64,000 nt of DNA, taken from Nostoc sp. HK-01 (lineage in GTDB: Bacteria > Cyanobacteriota > Cyanobacteriia > Cyanobacteriales > Nostocaceae). The translations under genes were made by a program, and so were the position numbers. Below are positions 42,876-54,076 of the stretch, one piece after another (within the stretch, counting starts at the first letter, position 1; every line of letters starts with the position of its first letter). The DNA is taken from assembly GCA_003990705.1 (NCBI GenBank), contig AP018318.1:1739501-1803500 (forward strand), in the 5' to 3' direction. The notes under the pieces are model-generated. The model made no database searches. It was not told where the DNA came from and saw nothing but the letters and a program-made list of their open reading frames with translations.

Positions 42876-45115
42876 TGATAGAAGACTCCGATCTCAGCCA
42901 AATGTCTTTGTTGGATTTATTCAACATGGAAGTCAAAACCCAAGTTGTGGTGCTAAATAACTGTTTGTTGGCGCTAGAAACTAACCCTGATCCCAAATCA
43001 GAGTTAGCAGCCTTAATGCGGGCAGCCCATTGTATCAAAGGCGCTGCAAGAATTGTCCAAATTGAACCAGCTGTCACCCTGGCCCATGTGATGGAAGATT
43101 TTTTTAGTGGGGCGCAAGTTGGAAAAGTTAATTTAACAGCGGATTGCGTTGATCTGTTGTTGCAAGGGGTCGATATGCTGCAAAACATCGCCGACAACCC
43201 CAATTTGCAACAAGGGAATCATCCTCATATTCAATCTTTAGTGAGTGCGATCGCCAATATTTCAAATGCTGTAACTATCCCGGCACTTATTCCCCAAGTC
43301 AAGATTCTACAGCCAACACCCCAGAGAGAATCGCTACAACCAGAAATCACACCAGAAGCATTAGTGAGTCCGCAAAACCGCACAGTGCGAGTTAGTACAG
43401 ATAATCTCAACCGCTTGATGGGATTAGCGGGAGAAACAATAGTTGCCAATAAGTGGTTAGAATCATTTACCGACTCATTTTTGCAAGTCAGAGCTAATCA
43501 AATCGAGTTATCACAGCTTGTTACTAAGTTACAAGAACTATTAAGCGATCGCCAACTTGATCAACACATTCAAGAACATTTAAGTACTGTACATCAAAAA
43601 AGCAGCGAATGTACGCATTTAATTAGCGATCGGCACAACGAATTAGAATCATTTTCGCAACGTTTTGGCAACCTTGCTCATCGCTCCTATCGAGAAGTCA
43701 TTGCCACGCGGATGTGTGCTTTTGCTGAGGGTTCGCAAGGGTTTCCGCGTATGGTACGCGACCTCTCTCGGCAGTTGGGTAAACGCGTCAAGCTCGAAAT
43801 CAAAGGTAAGTCTACCTTGGTAGATCGAGATATCCTTGAGCGATTAGAAGCGCCCTTAACTCAACTTCTCCGTAATGCGGTTGATCACGGGATAGAATCT
43901 CCGCCAGAACGATTAGCTCAAGGTAAACCAGAAGAAGGCACAATTGTGATTGAAGTTGTCCATCGTGCGGGGATGCTATTGATCACTGTCTCTGATGATG
44001 GACAGGGAATTGATATCGAGTTTTTGCGTCAGGAAGTTGTCAAGCAACAACTAGTTAACGCAGATATGGCAATTCAACTGACCGAAGCTGAATTAATGGA
44101 ATTTCTGTTATTACCAGGATTTTCTACCACACAAACAATCACGGAAATTTCTGGACGGGGTGTAGGTTTAGATATTGTCCATAATACAGTGCAGGAAGTT
44201 GGCGGTACTGTACGGGCAGTTTCCCAACCAGGAAAAGGTATGAGTTTGTACTTGCAGCTACCCATTACCCTATCTATCGTTCGTACTTTGCTAGTTGAGA
44301 TTGGGGATGAACCTTACGCCTTTGGGTTAACAAGAATTGAGCAAGTGCTGATGTTAGCTAAATCAGATATTGCTACCTCAGAAAATCGCCCGTTTTTCTT
44401 GCTAGACAACCAACCCGTAGAGTTAATTTCCGCCCGTCAAGTTTTAGAGTTACCCGCATCTGTGGTCAATCCCGACTCACTAGCAGTAGTTGTGATTAGC
44501 GATCGCCTCAATCATTATGGATTAGTTGTTGACCGATTTATCGGCGAATACACTTTAGTTGTCCGGCCTTTAGATCCGCGCCTGGGTAAAGTTCCCAACA
44601 TTAGCGCCGCCGCCCTCATGGATGATGGTTCTCCCGTTTTGATTATCGATGTCGAAGATTTAGTCCGTTCTATTGCCAAAGTTGTTGCGAGTGGCCAACT
44701 TAGTCAGATAAATCAAGCGAAGCGGCAGACATCAACCAAAACTTACAAGCGAATATTAGTAGTTGATGATTCTATTACCGTCCGGGAAATGGAACGCAAA
44801 CTTTTAGAAAATCACAGTTATCAAGTTGATGTGGCAGTTAATGGAATGGATGGTTGGAACGCAGTGCGCGGCAGTGATTATGACTTAGTAATTACAGATA
44901 TTAATATGCCCCGAATGAACGGCTTTGAACTCACCCATCACATCAAAACTCATGCTAAGTTAAAACAGATACCCGTAATTATTGTCTCTTACAAAGACCG
45001 CCAAGAAGACCGAATTCAAGGCTTAGAAGCAGGTGCAGACTACTATCTCACCAAAAGCAGCTTTCATGATGACACTTTATTACAAGCCGTAATTGACTTA
45101 ATTGGTCAAGGATGA
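42875..45115 (+). CDS. CheA-type hybrid histidine kinase with C-terminal receiver (WspE-like)
   Basis: A 746-residue kinase. An Hpt domain carries the phosphorylated His52 in AHCIKGAARIV; a dimerisation region leads to the HATPase (LRNAVDHGIESPPERLAQGK, SDDGQGIDIE, GRGVGLDIV), then the CheW-like domain and a receiver at the C-terminus (RILVVDDSITVREMERKLL; phospho-acceptor Asp675 in VITDINMPRMNG). There is no P2 domain of the E. coli type. A fused receiver may act as a phosphate sink or output. It couples to cheW2 (1-base overlap) and cheB (3-base gap). Confidence 0.93.
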   Translation: MIEDSDLSQMSLLDLFNMEVKTQVVVLNNCLLALETNPDPKSELAALMRAAHCIKGAARIVQIEPAVTLAHVMEDFFSGAQVGKVNLTADCVDLLLQGVDMLQNIADNPNLQQGNHPHIQSLVSAIANISNAVTIPALIPQVKILQPTPQRESLQPEITPEALVSPQNRTVRVSTDNLNRLMGLAGETIVANKWLESFTDSFLQVRANQIELSQLVTKLQELLSDRQLDQHIQEHLSTVHQKSSECTHLISDRHNELESFSQRFGNLAHRSYREVIATRMCAFAEGSQGFPRMVRDLSRQLGKRVKLEIKGKSTLVDRDILERLEAPLTQLLRNAVDHGIESPPERLAQGKPEEGTIVIEVVHRAGMLLITVSDDGQGIDIEFLRQEVVKQQLVNADMAIQLTEAELMEFLLLPGFSTTQTITEISGRGVGLDIVHNTVQEVGGTVRAVSQPGKGMSLYLQLPITLSIVRTLLVEIGDEPYAFGLTRIEQVLMLAKSDIATSENRPFFLLDNQPVELISARQVLELPASVVNPDSLAVVVISDRLNHYGLVVDRFIGEYTLVVRPLDPRLGKVPNISAAALMDDGSPVLIIDVEDLVRSIAKVVASGQLSQINQAKRQTSTKTYKRILVVDDSITVREMERKLLENHSYQVDVAVNGMDGWNAVRGSDYDLVITDINMPRMNGFELTHHIKTHAKLKQIPVIIVSYKDRQEDRIQGLEAGADYYLTKSSFHDDTLLQAVIDLIGQG

Positions 45116-45118
45116 GTA

Positions 45119-46114
45119 ATGAGAATTGCCATTGTCAACGATATGCGGATAGTGGTAGAAGCCTTGCGACGGATGTTAGCCACAATCCCGGAGTATGATT
45201 TGGCTTGGGTTGCCTACGATGGTGCAGAAGCTGTGAGCAAATGTGCTGTTGATACCCCGGATTTAATTTTGATGGATGTTTTGATGCCTTGCATGGATGG
45301 AGTGGAAGCCACAAAGCAAATTATGAGTCAGTCGCCTTGTGCAATTATCATCGTCACTGCCAATGTGAATTTGTATGCGGCTAATGTTTTGGAAGCCATG
45401 ACCTATGGGGCGCTAGATGCCATCAATACACCTGCTGAGGGTAGTACAGGTCTATTAAAGAAAATTGCTACCATCGCCAAATTAATTGGCAAATCTCCCC
45501 AACTGCGAATAGCCAAAAAATCTAGACTTTTCTCCAAATTATTACCACCACTCATTGTCATTGGTGCTTCCACTGGCGGCCCCCAAGCCTTGGTGAAGAT
45601 TCTCGCGCAATTTCCTCAAAATTTTCCAGCCGCTGTAGTGATTGTGCAGCATTTAGATGCTCAGTTTGCGCCTGGTTTTGCAACTTGGTTGAATGAACAA
45701 ATTCTCTTACCTGTGGAAATAGCCAGTATAGGTTCTAGACCGCAACCAGGAAAAATTCTCTTGGCTGGGACAAATCATCATCTCGTTATGAGTTCTAACT
45801 TGAGTTTTGACTATGATGAACAACCATCCAATTGTCTTTATCGGCCATCGATTGATGTCTTATTTAAAAGTGTGGCAGATCACTGGATGGAGCAAGGAAT
45901 TGGGGTGTTGCTGACTGGGATGGGAAAGGATGGCGCTCAAGGTTTAAAACTTTTACGCGAAGCAGGCTGGCACACAATTGCTCAAAACCAAGAAACTTGC
46001 ATTGTTTATGGGATGCCAAAAGCAGCGGTAGATTTAAAAGCCGCCGTGGAAGTTTTGCCAGTTGAGGCGATCGCTCATGCTTGTACCAAGATATTACGGA
46101 TATCTGCAAATTGA
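45119..46114 (+). CDS. CheB-type protein-glutamate methylesterase (WspF-like)
   Basis: A 331-residue receptor demethylase/deamidase with an N-terminal receiver ([20 protein letters not shown], Asp in [13 protein letters not shown]) and a C-terminal methylesterase with catalytic Ser in [10 protein letters not shown] (near residue 151), His in IVQHLDAQF and Asp in [10 protein letters not shown]. It provides the adaptation arm of the cluster together with the CheR-TPR. Starts three bases after cheA. Confidence 0.93.
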   Translation: MRIAIVNDMRIVVEALRRMLATIPEYDLAWVAYDGAEAVSKCAVDTPDLILMDVLMPCMDGVEATKQIMSQSPCAIIIVTANVNLYAANVLEAMTYGALDAINTPAEGSTGLLKKIATIAKLIGKSPQLRIAKKSRLFSKLLPPLIVIGASTGGPQALVKILAQFPQNFPAAVVIVQHLDAQFAPGFATWLNEQILLPVEIASIGSRPQPGKILLAGTNHHLVMSSNLSFDYDEQPSNCLYRPSIDVLFKSVADHWMEQGIGVLLTGMGKDGAQGLKLLREAGWHTIAQNQETCIVYGMPKAAVDLKAAVEVLPVEAIAHACTKILRISAN

Positions 46115-46373
46115 GCTAAATAAAATGAGTTTTACTATAGTAAATTCACTGTTTTTATTGCGGGAATATACTTAATTCAGTTCATTTTTAATTATATGAA
46201 TTGAGTTTTTTTAGGTCTTAATATTAGATTTTTTATATCTAAAGTCATATTCACATTTATTTGTATTAAGTTATAATAAGTTAACAATAAAATTATCTAT
46301 AAAGACTTTTTTAATTAATTAACTATTGCATTAACCAGCTAGATAGCTTCACTTTTGTAGACAGAAAACACAA

Positions 46374-47705
46374 ATGTTATTACCTCAATTAAGTATGCAG
46401 TTAACATCATCAGAACGAGTTAGTGAATTAAAGTTGCACACAGAAAATGTCAAAATTTTATTAATCGATGATCAGGCAATATTTGGTGAAGCAATCAGTA
46501 GAATGATTGCTAACGAAACAGATATTACTTTTAATTACCTTAGCGAACCATCAGCAGCACTACAAAACGCCATTGCCCTGGAGCCAACGGTAATTTTGTT
46601 AGATTTAATCATGCCAGAAATAGATGGTTTAATGCTGCTGCGTTGGTTCCGTTCTCATCCATCAACTCGTGAGATTCCCATCGTCATGCTATCCAGCAAA
46701 GAAGAACCAATCCTCAAAGCAGAAGCCTTTGCTGCGGGAGCTAATGACTATCTAATCAAATTACCAGATGCTATTGAATTAATTGCTCGTATTCGTTATC
46801 ATTCCAAAGCTTATAACAACCTTAAAGCCCTCTCAACTGCTACTGCAACAGCCAAACTCCAAGCACAGGAACTAGAAACTACTCTTCATAAGTTGCAAAC
46901 AACTCAAGTGCAACTAATTCAAACAGAAAAAATGTCTAGTTTGGGTAGGATGGTTGGTGGTTTAGCCCATGAAATCAATAATCCCATTAGTTTTATTCAT
47001 GGGAATTTCCATTATCTCCACGAACATATTCACACTCTTTTAAGGTTAATAGAACTGTACAAAAAAGAGTATCCTGAAGCTCAAAAATTCATGGAAAATG
47101 AAATTGGTGATATTGACATAGACTTTATCATTGAAGACTTTCAAAAAATTCTCTCATCCATGAGAATAGGTACTGATCGGATTAAAGAAATTGTGCTGTC
47201 TTTAAGAAACTTTTCTCGCCTTGATCAAGCTGATAGAAAAGCTGTAAATATTCATGATGGTATTGAAAGTACTTTATTTCTGTTAAATCATCGGCTGAAA
47301 CAAGAAATAGAAATAATTAAAGACTATGGAAAGTTGCCACTTGTGGAATGTTATCCAGCACAATTAAATCAAGTATTCCTTAATATTATTAATAATGCCA
47401 TAGATGATTTATTAGACAATAAAAAGTCTGAGGCTCAAAAGCAAATTATTATTAGAACTGAAATCACTCAAGCACAAACTATCAAAATTAGTATTATCGA
47501 TAATGGTTCTGGAATTGAACCAGAAATCCACAGTAAAATATTTGACCCATTTTTTACAACGAAACCTATTAATAAGGGTACAGGGTTAGGTTTAGCAATT
47601 AGCTATCAAATTATTGAAAGTCATCATGGTACTATTTCTGTCAATTCTCAACCGGGTGATGGCGCAGAATTCATCATCGAAATTCCCATCAGCGTCAATA
47701 GTTAA
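46374..47705 (+). CDS. WspR-like receiver fused to a histidine kinase
   Basis: A 443-residue soluble hybrid. The N-terminal receiver (about 25-150: [19 protein letters not shown], Asp77 in [34 protein letters not shown]) is strikingly like that of the diguanylate cyclase WspR. Instead of GGDEF it continues through a coiled coil to a histidine kinase with the H-box GLAHEINNP (His199), NAIDDLLD N-box, [10 protein letters not shown]1 and [13 protein letters not shown]2. As the last gene of the chemosensory cluster, after a 259-base AT-rich gap, it is the likely output. It would pass phosphate to an unlinked response regulator rather than make cyclic di-GMP. Confidence 0.88.
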   Translation: MLLPQLSMQLTSSERVSELKLHTENVKILLIDDQAIFGEAISRMIANETDITFNYLSEPSAALQNAIALEPTVILLDLIMPEIDGLMLLRWFRSHPSTREIPIVMLSSKEEPILKAEAFAAGANDYLIKLPDAIELIARIRYHSKAYNNLKALSTATATAKLQAQELETTLHKLQTTQVQLIQTEKMSSLGRMVGGLAHEINNPISFIHGNFHYLHEHIHTLLRLIELYKKEYPEAQKFMENEIGDIDIDFIIEDFQKILSSMRIGTDRIKEIVLSLRNFSRLDQADRKAVNIHDGIESTLFLLNHRLKQEIEIIKDYGKLPLVECYPAQLNQVFLNIINNAIDDLLDNKKSEAQKQIIIRTEITQAQTIKISIIDNGSGIEPEIHSKIFDPFFTTKPINKGTGLGLAISYQIIESHHGTISVNSQPGDGAEFIIEIPISVNS

Positions 47706-47799
47706 TCGCAGAATTTCTCCCAAAACTAAAATTGTGCCAATTATCAGCCGTGTATGAGACTGAGCATTGACACAATTATTCGGGAAATGTTGAATAAGT

Positions 47800-49062
47800 T
47801 CAACCGAAGATACCAGCAAAGAAGTCAAGGGTTTCCTTTAGAGCTTTGATGAATACGTCAATTTCCTCACGAGTATTGTAGAAAGATAAACTTACCCGTG
47901 CGGTTGCTGGCAAACCTAAATAGCGGTGTAATGGTTGGGTGCAGTGGTGTCCAGAACGGATGGCAACGCCTTCTTGATCTAATAATGTAGATAAGTCGTT
48001 AGGATGGACATCTCCGGCTGTGAATGCAGCTAAAGCGGCTCTACCTTCTCCGTTAGCATCAGGTTTGGGGCCGTAAATGCGAATTTGGGGTATTTTCGCT
48101 AATTGCTCAAATAAATAAGCAGTTAACTCAGCTTCGTAGGCATGAATTTTATCCATACCTATATTAGTAAGATAATCTATGGCAGCACCGAGGGCGATCG
48201 CTTCCCCAATAGCAGGTGTCCCGGCTTCAAATTTATGGGGCAATTCAGCATAAGTAGAATGATCTAAATACACCTCTGCAATCATTTCTCCACCACCAAA
48301 AAATGGTGGCATAGCTTCCAACAATTCCAGCTTGCCATATAAAAAGCCTATCCCCGTTGGCGCACACATTTTATGTCCAGAAGCCACCAACCAATCGCAG
48401 CCGATGTCTTGAACATCGACTTTCATGTGAGGCACACTTTGACAAGCATCAACTAAGAATTTCGCACCGTATCTGTGAGCAATATCAGCAATTTCTTTCA
48501 CTGGATTTATACAACCCAAAGTGTTAGAAACATGAACAATTGACACCAGTTTTGTTTTTTCAGAAATCAGTTGTTTAAACTGTTCCAAATCCAAAGTTTC
48601 TTCTGGTGTTAGTCCAACAAATTTCAGTACTGCACCAGTTTTTTGCGCTACAAATTGCCAAGGCACAATATTGCTGTGGTGTTCCATCACCGACAGAATA
48701 ATTTCATCACCGGGATGTAGATTATTCATTCCCCAGCTATAAGCAACTAAGTTAATTGCTTCGCTGGCGTTGCGGGTATAGACAATTTCTTGACGAGATG
48801 CAGCATTAATAAATTTGGCAATTTTATCGCGTGCTGCTTCATAAGCATCTGTCGCTTTAGCACTCAAGGTATGAGCGCCGCGATGCACATTGGCATTGTA
48901 CTGCTCGTAATAATTCCGCAAGGCATTTAATACAAGCAAAGGTTTTTGCGATGTCGCCGCATTATCGAGATAAACCAAAGGTTTACCGTTGACTTCCTGG
49001 TGTAATATCGGGAAATCAGCGCGGACTTTATCGGCGAGGGTTTTGGTAGCTGTAAAAGTCAT
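47800..49062 (-). CDS. sufS: Cysteine desulfurase SufS
   Basis: A 420-residue PLP enzyme (group II, SufS/CsdA) releasing sulfur from cysteine for Fe-S assembly. PLP lysine is in [17 protein letters not shown]; the catalytic Cys is in [12 protein letters not shown], with the short loop of the SufS type. The N-terminus [20 protein letters not shown] is typical. It is the last gene of sufBCDS. No sufE lies nearby. The start ATG at 49062 is preceded by a 7-mer repeat patch that separates it from sufD by 34 bases. Confidence 0.95.
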   Translation of the reverse strand: MTFTATKTLADKVRADFPILHQEVNGKPLVYLDNAATSQKPLLVLNALRNYYEQYNANVHRGAHTLSAKATDAYEAARDKIAKFINAASRQEIVYTRNASEAINLVAYSWGMNNLHPGDEIILSVMEHHSNIVPWQFVAQKTGAVLKFVGLTPEETLDLEQFKQLISEKTKLVSIVHVSNTLGCINPVKEIADIAHRYGAKFLVDACQSVPHMKVDVQDIGCDWLVASGHKMCAPTGIGFLYGKLELLEAMPPFFGGGEMIAEVYLDHSTYAELPHKFEAGTPAIGEAIALGAAIDYLTNIGMDKIHAYEAELTAYLFEQLAKIPQIRIYGPKPDANGEGRAALAAFTAGDVHPNDLSTLLDQEGVAIRSGHHCTQPLHRYLGLPATARVSLSFYNTREEIDVFIKALKETLDFFAGIFG

Positions 49063-49096
49063 TGGTAGTTAGTCAAGTGTCATTTGTCAATAGTCA

Positions 49097-50443
49097 TTAG
49101 TCATTTTTTAGGGACTTAAAGCTAGTGACTGTGTTTAGCAATATGTCTCTTAGGGAAGCAACTGGAACTTTGTTGATAATTTCGGCAGCGAAGGCGTTAA
49201 TTAATAAATTACGCGCTGCACTTTCATCAATTCCTCTGCTTTGTAAATAGAAGATTTCATCATCTTCTAACTGACTCACAGTTGCACCGTGAGCGCATTT
49301 GACATTATCGGCGGTAATTTCTAATTGAGGCTTGGTATCAACTCGCGCCTTTGAGGATAGTAGTAAATTGCGGTTTAACTGAGCAGCATCAGTTAACTGT
49401 GCTGGTTTAGGTACAAATACTTTACCATTGAACACTGCATGAGCGCGATCGCCAACGATACATTTGTGCAATTGTTCACTTTTACCATAAGGATAATTGA
49501 GAGCGATCGCACTGTGAGTGTCCGCTACTTGCTTCCCAGATATCATCGCCAAACCGTTGAGAGTTGTTTCAGTTTGCTCACCAGTTTGCAAAATCTCTAA
49601 ATTGTGCCGCGATAACTTTGCACCTAAACTCAAAGCATTACAGGTATAGCGACTGTAACGAGCTTGGTTCACAGCAGTCTTACCGATGTGAAACGCCTCT
49701 GCGCCTTCTAGCTCAACCCTAGTATGATTTACCGCGGCATTCTCTCCAACCCAAACTTCCGTCACCGCATTGGTAAAGTAAGCTCCACTCGCCGCAAGGT
49801 TCGTAAACTCCTCCACCAAAGTCACCTGCGAACCAGTTTCCGCCACCACCAAACAACGCGGCTGAGAAATAGTCGCCGTTTCGCCAGCAACCGAAATAAA
49901 CAGCAGATGAATAGGTGTATCAACTACAACATTTTTACTCACCCATACAACTGCTGCATCCGTTAAACCAGCAGTATTCAGCGCCGTGAAGACTTCCAAA
50001 GCGCCCTCAGCTTGAGCGAGATATTTTTTGATGCGATCGCCTTCAACTGTTAAAGCAGTTAAATTACCAACTACAATACCATCAGGTAAATTAACAGCAG
50101 ACAATTCCGGCGCATAAACCCCATTAACAAACACCAACCGATTATCAGTTAGAGAAGTTACCTTTAACGCCGCTACATGATTAACTGGCTGCGCCTTGCG
50201 AAATTCCACACCCTGCAACTGGGACAAATCAGTAAACCGCCATTCTTCCTCGCGGGTGGTGGGGATAGTTGAATGACGTACCCAGTTTGCAGCTTGTTGG
50301 CGTAACTCCTCTAACCCGTCTTTTTGAGATACACTTACTTGATTTAACAACCCAGTCAAATAAGCATCTCTATCGAGCAAAGAAGACACTAAACTGACTG
50401 CATCCGAGTTAGGAATAGCACTAGGAGAAACTTGAATAGACAT
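49097..50443 (-). CDS. sufD: Fe-S assembly scaffold subunit SufD
   Basis: A 448-residue subunit of the SufBCD scaffold, paralogue of SufB. The N-terminal helical region (LLDRDAYLTGLLNQV, EEWRFTDLSQLQ) leads to the beta-helix core and the C-terminal helices (QSRGIDESAARNLLINAFAA). It lacks most SufB cysteines but keeps the His (GATVSQL loop, KCAHGA) expected near the SufB-SufD interface. Its ATG overlaps the sufC stop by one base (TAATG). Confidence 0.94.
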   Translation of the reverse strand: MSIQVSPSAIPNSDAVSLVSSLLDRDAYLTGLLNQVSVSQKDGLEELRQQAANWVRHSTIPTTREEEWRFTDLSQLQGVEFRKAQPVNHVAALKVTSLTDNRLVFVNGVYAPELSAVNLPDGIVVGNLTALTVEGDRIKKYLAQAEGALEVFTALNTAGLTDAAVVWVSKNVVVDTPIHLLFISVAGETATISQPRCLVVAETGSQVTLVEEFTNLAASGAYFTNAVTEVWVGENAAVNHTRVELEGAEAFHIGKTAVNQARYSRYTCNALSLGAKLSRHNLEILQTGEQTETTLNGLAMISGKQVADTHSAIALNYPYGKSEQLHKCIVGDRAHAVFNGKVFVPKPAQLTDAAQLNRNLLLSSKARVDTKPQLEITADNVKCAHGATVSQLEDDEIFYLQSRGIDESAARNLLINAFAAEIINKVPVASLRDILLNTVTSFKSLKND

Positions 50444-51231
50444 TACACACCCACCTCAACAGCACTTTCCTCCAAAATCCAGTCATAACCGCGAGACTCT
50501 AACTCTAACGCCAGTTCCTTACCGCCACTGGTGAGAATTCTGCCCCGCGCCATCACATGCACAAAGTCCGGCACAATATAATTCAACAGACGTTGGTAGT
50601 GGGTAATCATAATCGTCGCATTGTCTGGATTAGTCAGCTGATTCACCCCATGCGCGACAATTTTTAGTGCATCAATATCTAAACCAGAGTCTGTTTCATC
50701 CAGAATTGCCAACTTTGGTTCTAATAGCGCCATTTGCAGAATTTCATTCCGCTTTTTCTCACCACCAGAAAACCCTTCATTCACACTCCGACTGAGGAAA
50801 GCCGCATCCATCTTCACAACTTCCAACTTTTCCTCAATCAAATCATCAAAATCAAACGCGTCTACCTCTTCCAACCCCTGCGCCTTGCGCCGAGAATTGT
50901 AAGCCACCCGCAAGAAATCCAAATTGCTCACACCAGGAATTTCTAACGGATACTGAAACGCCAAAAACACCCCAGCCCTAGCCCGTTCTTCCGGCTCCAT
51001 TTCCAACAAATTTTGTCCTTGGAAAATCACCTCACCGCCAGTCACCGTATATGCTGGATGTCCCGACAGCACCTTAGAAAACGTACTCTTTCCAGAACCA
51101 TTCGGCCCCATAATTGCATGAATCTCTCCAGCGCGAACCTCCAAATTCACACCCTTCAGAATCGGCGTACCACCAACCTCAGCCGTCAAATCTCTCACCG
51201 ACAGCACAACTTCACTATTCTCAATAATCAT
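50443..51231 (-). CDS. sufC: Fe-S assembly ATPase SufC
   Basis: A 262-residue ABC-type ATPase of SufBC2D. Walker [10 protein letters not shown], signature [11 protein letters not shown], Walker [16 protein letters not shown] and switch MITHYQRLL are present; the ETDSG variant is typical of SufC. The start is placed at ATG 51231 ([15 protein letters not shown]). A longer frame to 51294 is open only because it reads through the ctttgcg-type spacer repeat, giving an Arg-rich extension (RRKRREERE), and is rejected. Confidence 0.95.
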   Translation of the reverse strand: MIIENSEVVLSVRDLTAEVGGTPILKGVNLEVRAGEIHAIMGPNGSGKSTFSKVLSGHPAYTVTGGEVIFQGQNLLEMEPEERARAGVFLAFQYPLEIPGVSNLDFLRVAYNSRRKAQGLEEVDAFDFDDLIEEKLEVVKMDAAFLSRSVNEGFSGGEKKRNEILQMALLEPKLAILDETDSGLDIDALKIVAHGVNQLTNPDNATIMITHYQRLLNYIVPDFVHVMARGRILTSGGKELALELESRGYDWILEESAVEVGV

Positions 51232-51308
51232 GTTCTCTCTCTCTTCTCTTCTCTTTCTTCTCTCCGCGCACCTTAGCGCATACCTTAGCGCCACTTTGCG
51301 TTTAAAAC

Positions 51309-52748
51309 CTAACCAACACTACCCTCTAGTTTCAAACTCAACAACTTATCAGCTTCCACCGCAAACTCCATTGGTAGTTGATTAAACACATCCTTACAGA
51401 AGCCGCTAATCATCATCGAAATCGCATCTTCCGCCGAAATGCCCCTTTGAGCAAAGAAAAATAGCTGATCTTCGCCAATTTTAGAAGTCGAAGCTTCATG
51501 CTCAACTTTCGCTGTATTATTTTGAACTTGAATGTAAGGGAAAGTATTAGCGTGGGCATTATCCCCAATTAACATCGAGTCGCACTGAGAATAATTTCTC
51601 GCCCCTTCAGCCTTTGGATTTACCTTCACTAAACCCCGGTAACTGTTACTAGAATTACCTGCGGAGATTCCTTTAGAAATAATCGTACTGCGAGTATTTT
51701 TACCAACATGAATCATCTTCGTCCCGGTGTCGGCTTGCTGCATATTATTTGTCAGCGCCACCGAGTAGAACTCACCCACAGAGTTATCACCCACCAACAC
51801 ACAGCTAGGATACTTCCAAGTAATAGCTGAACCAGTTTCTACCTGCGTCCAAGAAATTTTAGAATTTACACCTTGACACAAGCCGCGCTTGGTAACAAAG
51901 TTGTAAATACCACCTTTACCGTTAACATCGCCAGCGTACCAGTTCTGCACGGTAGAGTATTTGATTTCTGCGTTATCCAGAGCCACCAGTTCAACTACTG
52001 CGGCGTGGAGTTGGTTGCTGTCATACATTGGTGCGGTGCAACCTTCCAAGTAAGAAACATAGCTACCTTCTTCGGCGACAATCAAAGTCCGTTCAAATTG
52101 TCCCGTATCGCCAGAGTTGATGCGGAAGTAGGTAGACAGTTCCATTGGGCATTTCACGCCTTTAGGAATGTAGACAAAAGAACCATCACTGAATACGGCG
52201 GCGTTTAATGCAGCAAAATAATTGTCAGCGATGGGAACAACGCTACCCAAATATTTTTTGATTAATTCTGGATGTTCCCGCAGGGCTTCAGAAATAGAAC
52301 AGAAGATAACGCCATCTTTAGCTAATTTTTCTTTGAAAGTTGTAGCGACGGAAACACTATCAAAAATTGCATCTACCGCCACGTTTGCGAGGCGCTTTTG
52401 TTCAGAAAGGGGAATACCCAGCTTTTCAAAGGTTTCCAGTAGTGTCGGATCTACTTCGTCCAAGCTGTTGAGCTTTTCTTTCTTTTGCTTCGGCGCAGAG
52501 TAGTAAATGATATCCTGATAATTAATTGGTGGATATTTGACGTTAGGCCAGGTTGGTTCCGTCATTTTTTGCCACTGGCGATAGGCTCTCAGACGAAAGT
52601 CGAGCATGAATTCCGGCTCGTTCTTCTTTGCGGAAATCAAGCGAACAACGTCTTCACTAAGTCCACGCGGGATGGTATCGGCTTCGATATCTGTAATAAA
52701 GCCGTACTTGTAAGGTTGGTTGACTAGGGATTTGACAGTGGCACTCAT
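51309..52748 (-). CDS. sufB: Fe-S assembly scaffold subunit SufB
   Basis: A 479-residue scaffold protein on which nascent Fe-S clusters are built. Landmark segments are [20 protein letters not shown], the [20 protein letters not shown] region with a cluster-linked Cys, and [18 protein letters not shown]. No intein or truncation is seen, although some cyanobacterial sufB genes carry inteins. It is the first gene of sufBCDS, reading away from sufR; two SufR operators lie 127 to 192 bases upstream of its start. Confidence 0.96.
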   Translation of the reverse strand: MSATVKSLVNQPYKYGFITDIEADTIPRGLSEDVVRLISAKKNEPEFMLDFRLRAYRQWQKMTEPTWPNVKYPPINYQDIIYYSAPKQKKEKLNSLDEVDPTLLETFEKLGIPLSEQKRLANVAVDAIFDSVSVATTFKEKLAKDGVIFCSISEALREHPELIKKYLGSVVPIADNYFAALNAAVFSDGSFVYIPKGVKCPMELSTYFRINSGDTGQFERTLIVAEEGSYVSYLEGCTAPMYDSNQLHAAVVELVALDNAEIKYSTVQNWYAGDVNGKGGIYNFVTKRGLCQGVNSKISWTQVETGSAITWKYPSCVLVGDNSVGEFYSVALTNNMQQADTGTKMIHVGKNTRSTIISKGISAGNSSNSYRGLVKVNPKAEGARNYSQCDSMLIGDNAHANTFPYIQVQNNTAKVEHEASTSKIGEDQLFFFAQRGISAEDAISMMISGFCKDVFNQLPMEFAVEADKLLSLKLEGSVG

Positions 52749-52874
52749 CGGTAGTATTCTCTCGTGTTCCGTAAATGGATCTCTTGAAGGATGGAAGACG
52801 GGCTGGTTTCTAGCCGATGCCGATCTCGCGTTATCGAGTGGTTCACACGGCTGTTAGAATAAAGATGGAGATTA

Positions 52875-52894
52875 AAACAACATCCATGTTGTTT
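52875..52894. promoter_or_regulatory. SufR operator 1
   Basis: A palindrome with nine-base arms (aaacaacat / atgttgttt, centre cc) containing CAAC-N6-GTTG, the established SufR recognition pattern of cyanobacteria. It lies between the divergent sufB and sufR genes, nearer sufB. SufR with its 4Fe-4S cluster would repress sufBCDS here. Confidence 0.85.
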
Positions 52895-52918
52895 AATGTA
52901 TCTTCATTTTACGCTAAA

Positions 52919-52940
52919 TTAACAACAACAATGTTGTTAA
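52919..52940. promoter_or_regulatory. SufR operator 2
   Basis: A second CAAC-N6-GTTG palindrome (ttaacaac / gttgttaa arms of eight bases, six-base centre), 41 bases from the first when centre distances are compared and 34 bases before the sufR start. It is suited to autoregulation of sufR. Confidence 0.85.
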
Positions 52941-52973
52941 AGTCAAATTTTCTCAAAAAATTTTAGGACTAAG

Positions 52974-53675
52974 ATGGCGACTACCCAGCAGTCCTCAACC
53001 AAGCAAGAGATTCTCGAATATCTGCTAAAACACTCACAAGCAACCGCTTTGGAGCTTTCGGAAGTTTTAAATGTTAGCCCGCAAGCAATTCGTCGTCATC
53101 TCAAAGATTTAGAGGCGGAGGAATTGATTACCTATTCATCTACTGCACAGGCGGGGATGGGGCGGCCACAACATATTTATGAACTGAGTCGTCAAGGACG
53201 CGATCGCCTGCATCGTACAACTAGCGATCGCTTTGGTGATGGTTACGGTGAATTTGCAGTTTCGCTGCTGGATACCTTAGCCGAAACCGTCGGTCACGAC
53301 AAAATGAAGACAATTTTACAAAAACAATGGGAACGCAAAGCCCAAGAGTATCGCGATCGCGTCGGTAAAGGTTCCTTAAAAGAACGGGTAGAAACTTTAG
53401 TTCAATTGCGAAAAGCGGAAGGATTCATGGCAGAGTATCACTCTGTGGAACCAGATGAGCCAAATTCTGCCGATAAAGGCGATCGCTTTGTTTTAATAGA
53501 ACATAATTGTGCCATTTCCAACGTTGCTGAGTCTTTTCCTAGCGTCTGCGGTCACGAATTGGAAATGTTTGCAGCTGTGCTACCAGACTGTATAGTAGAA
53601 CGTACCCACTGGATTATCAACGGTGAACATCGCTGTGGCTATTTAGTCCAGGCTCGCCAGCAACCGCGGAATTAA
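52974..53675 (+). CDS. sufR: Fe-S cluster sensing repressor SufR
   Basis: A 233-residue transcriptional repressor. The N-terminal winged helix (KQEILEYLLKHSQATALELS, VSPQAIRRHLKDLEAEELI) binds DNA; the C-terminal sensor has cysteines 179, 192, 206 and 221 in a C-x12-C-x13-C-x14-C arrangement, as known for cluster ligands in SufR. It normally represses sufBCDS and itself, with relief upon loss or damage of its Fe-S cluster (iron limitation or oxidative stress). Two operators lie directly upstream. Confidence 0.95.
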   Translation: MATTQQSSTKQEILEYLLKHSQATALELSEVLNVSPQAIRRHLKDLEAEELITYSSTAQAGMGRPQHIYELSRQGRDRLHRTTSDRFGDGYGEFAVSLLDTLAETVGHDKMKTILQKQWERKAQEYRDRVGKGSLKERVETLVQLRKAEGFMAEYHSVEPDEPNSADKGDRFVLIEHNCAISNVAESFPSVCGHELEMFAAVLPDCIVERTHWIINGEHRCGYLVQARQQPRN

Positions 53676-53775
53676 TTTCTCATTCACATCTAAATTTAGG
53701 GTAAGGTTAATAGCCCAATTAGTGATAGATTTTACTAATTATCAAGTCTATTGACCAATGACTATTGACTAATTT

Positions 53776-54036
53776 ATGGATTTACCATCACAGCAACCAT
53801 CAACCCAGTTTTTAACCTTGGAAGAATCAGCAAAAGTTGACGCAGCTTTGCTGTCTTCACCAGAAAAGTTTTTAACAAGATTAACTATTTCATCTCATAA
53901 ACTCTTGCAGCAAATCGCTCAAGAATACAACGTTACTATTGAAGATTTAACAACCCAGCAAATAATTAGTTGGTTTGAGAAAGACAGCAAAATTAGGCGA
54001 GAACAAGGAATTGAAGCTTCGTTTTTAAAGTGGTAA
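53776..54036 (+). CDS. Conserved hypothetical protein (86 aa)
   Basis: A soluble helical protein (FLTLEESAKVDAALLSSPEK, LTISSHKLLQQIAQEYNVTI, DLTTQQIISWFEKDSKIRRE). No domain is recognised with certainty. It starts at ATG 53776 directly after a short gactattgact repeat and lies on the same strand as sufR and the YciI gene 40 bases downstream. The even hydrophobic periodicity supports a real gene. Confidence 0.6.
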   Translation: MDLPSQQPSTQFLTLEESAKVDAALLSSPEKFLTRLTISSHKLLQQIAQEYNVTIEDLTTQQIISWFEKDSKIRREQGIEASFLKW

Positions 54037-54076
54037 TTAGCAATTTACAATCTGAAATAAATTTGCACAAAACACC

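Noticed and set aside
51232-51294. Longer N-terminus of SufC
   Set aside because: The extension is translated spacer repeat rich in Arg and Glu; SufC starts at ATG 51231.
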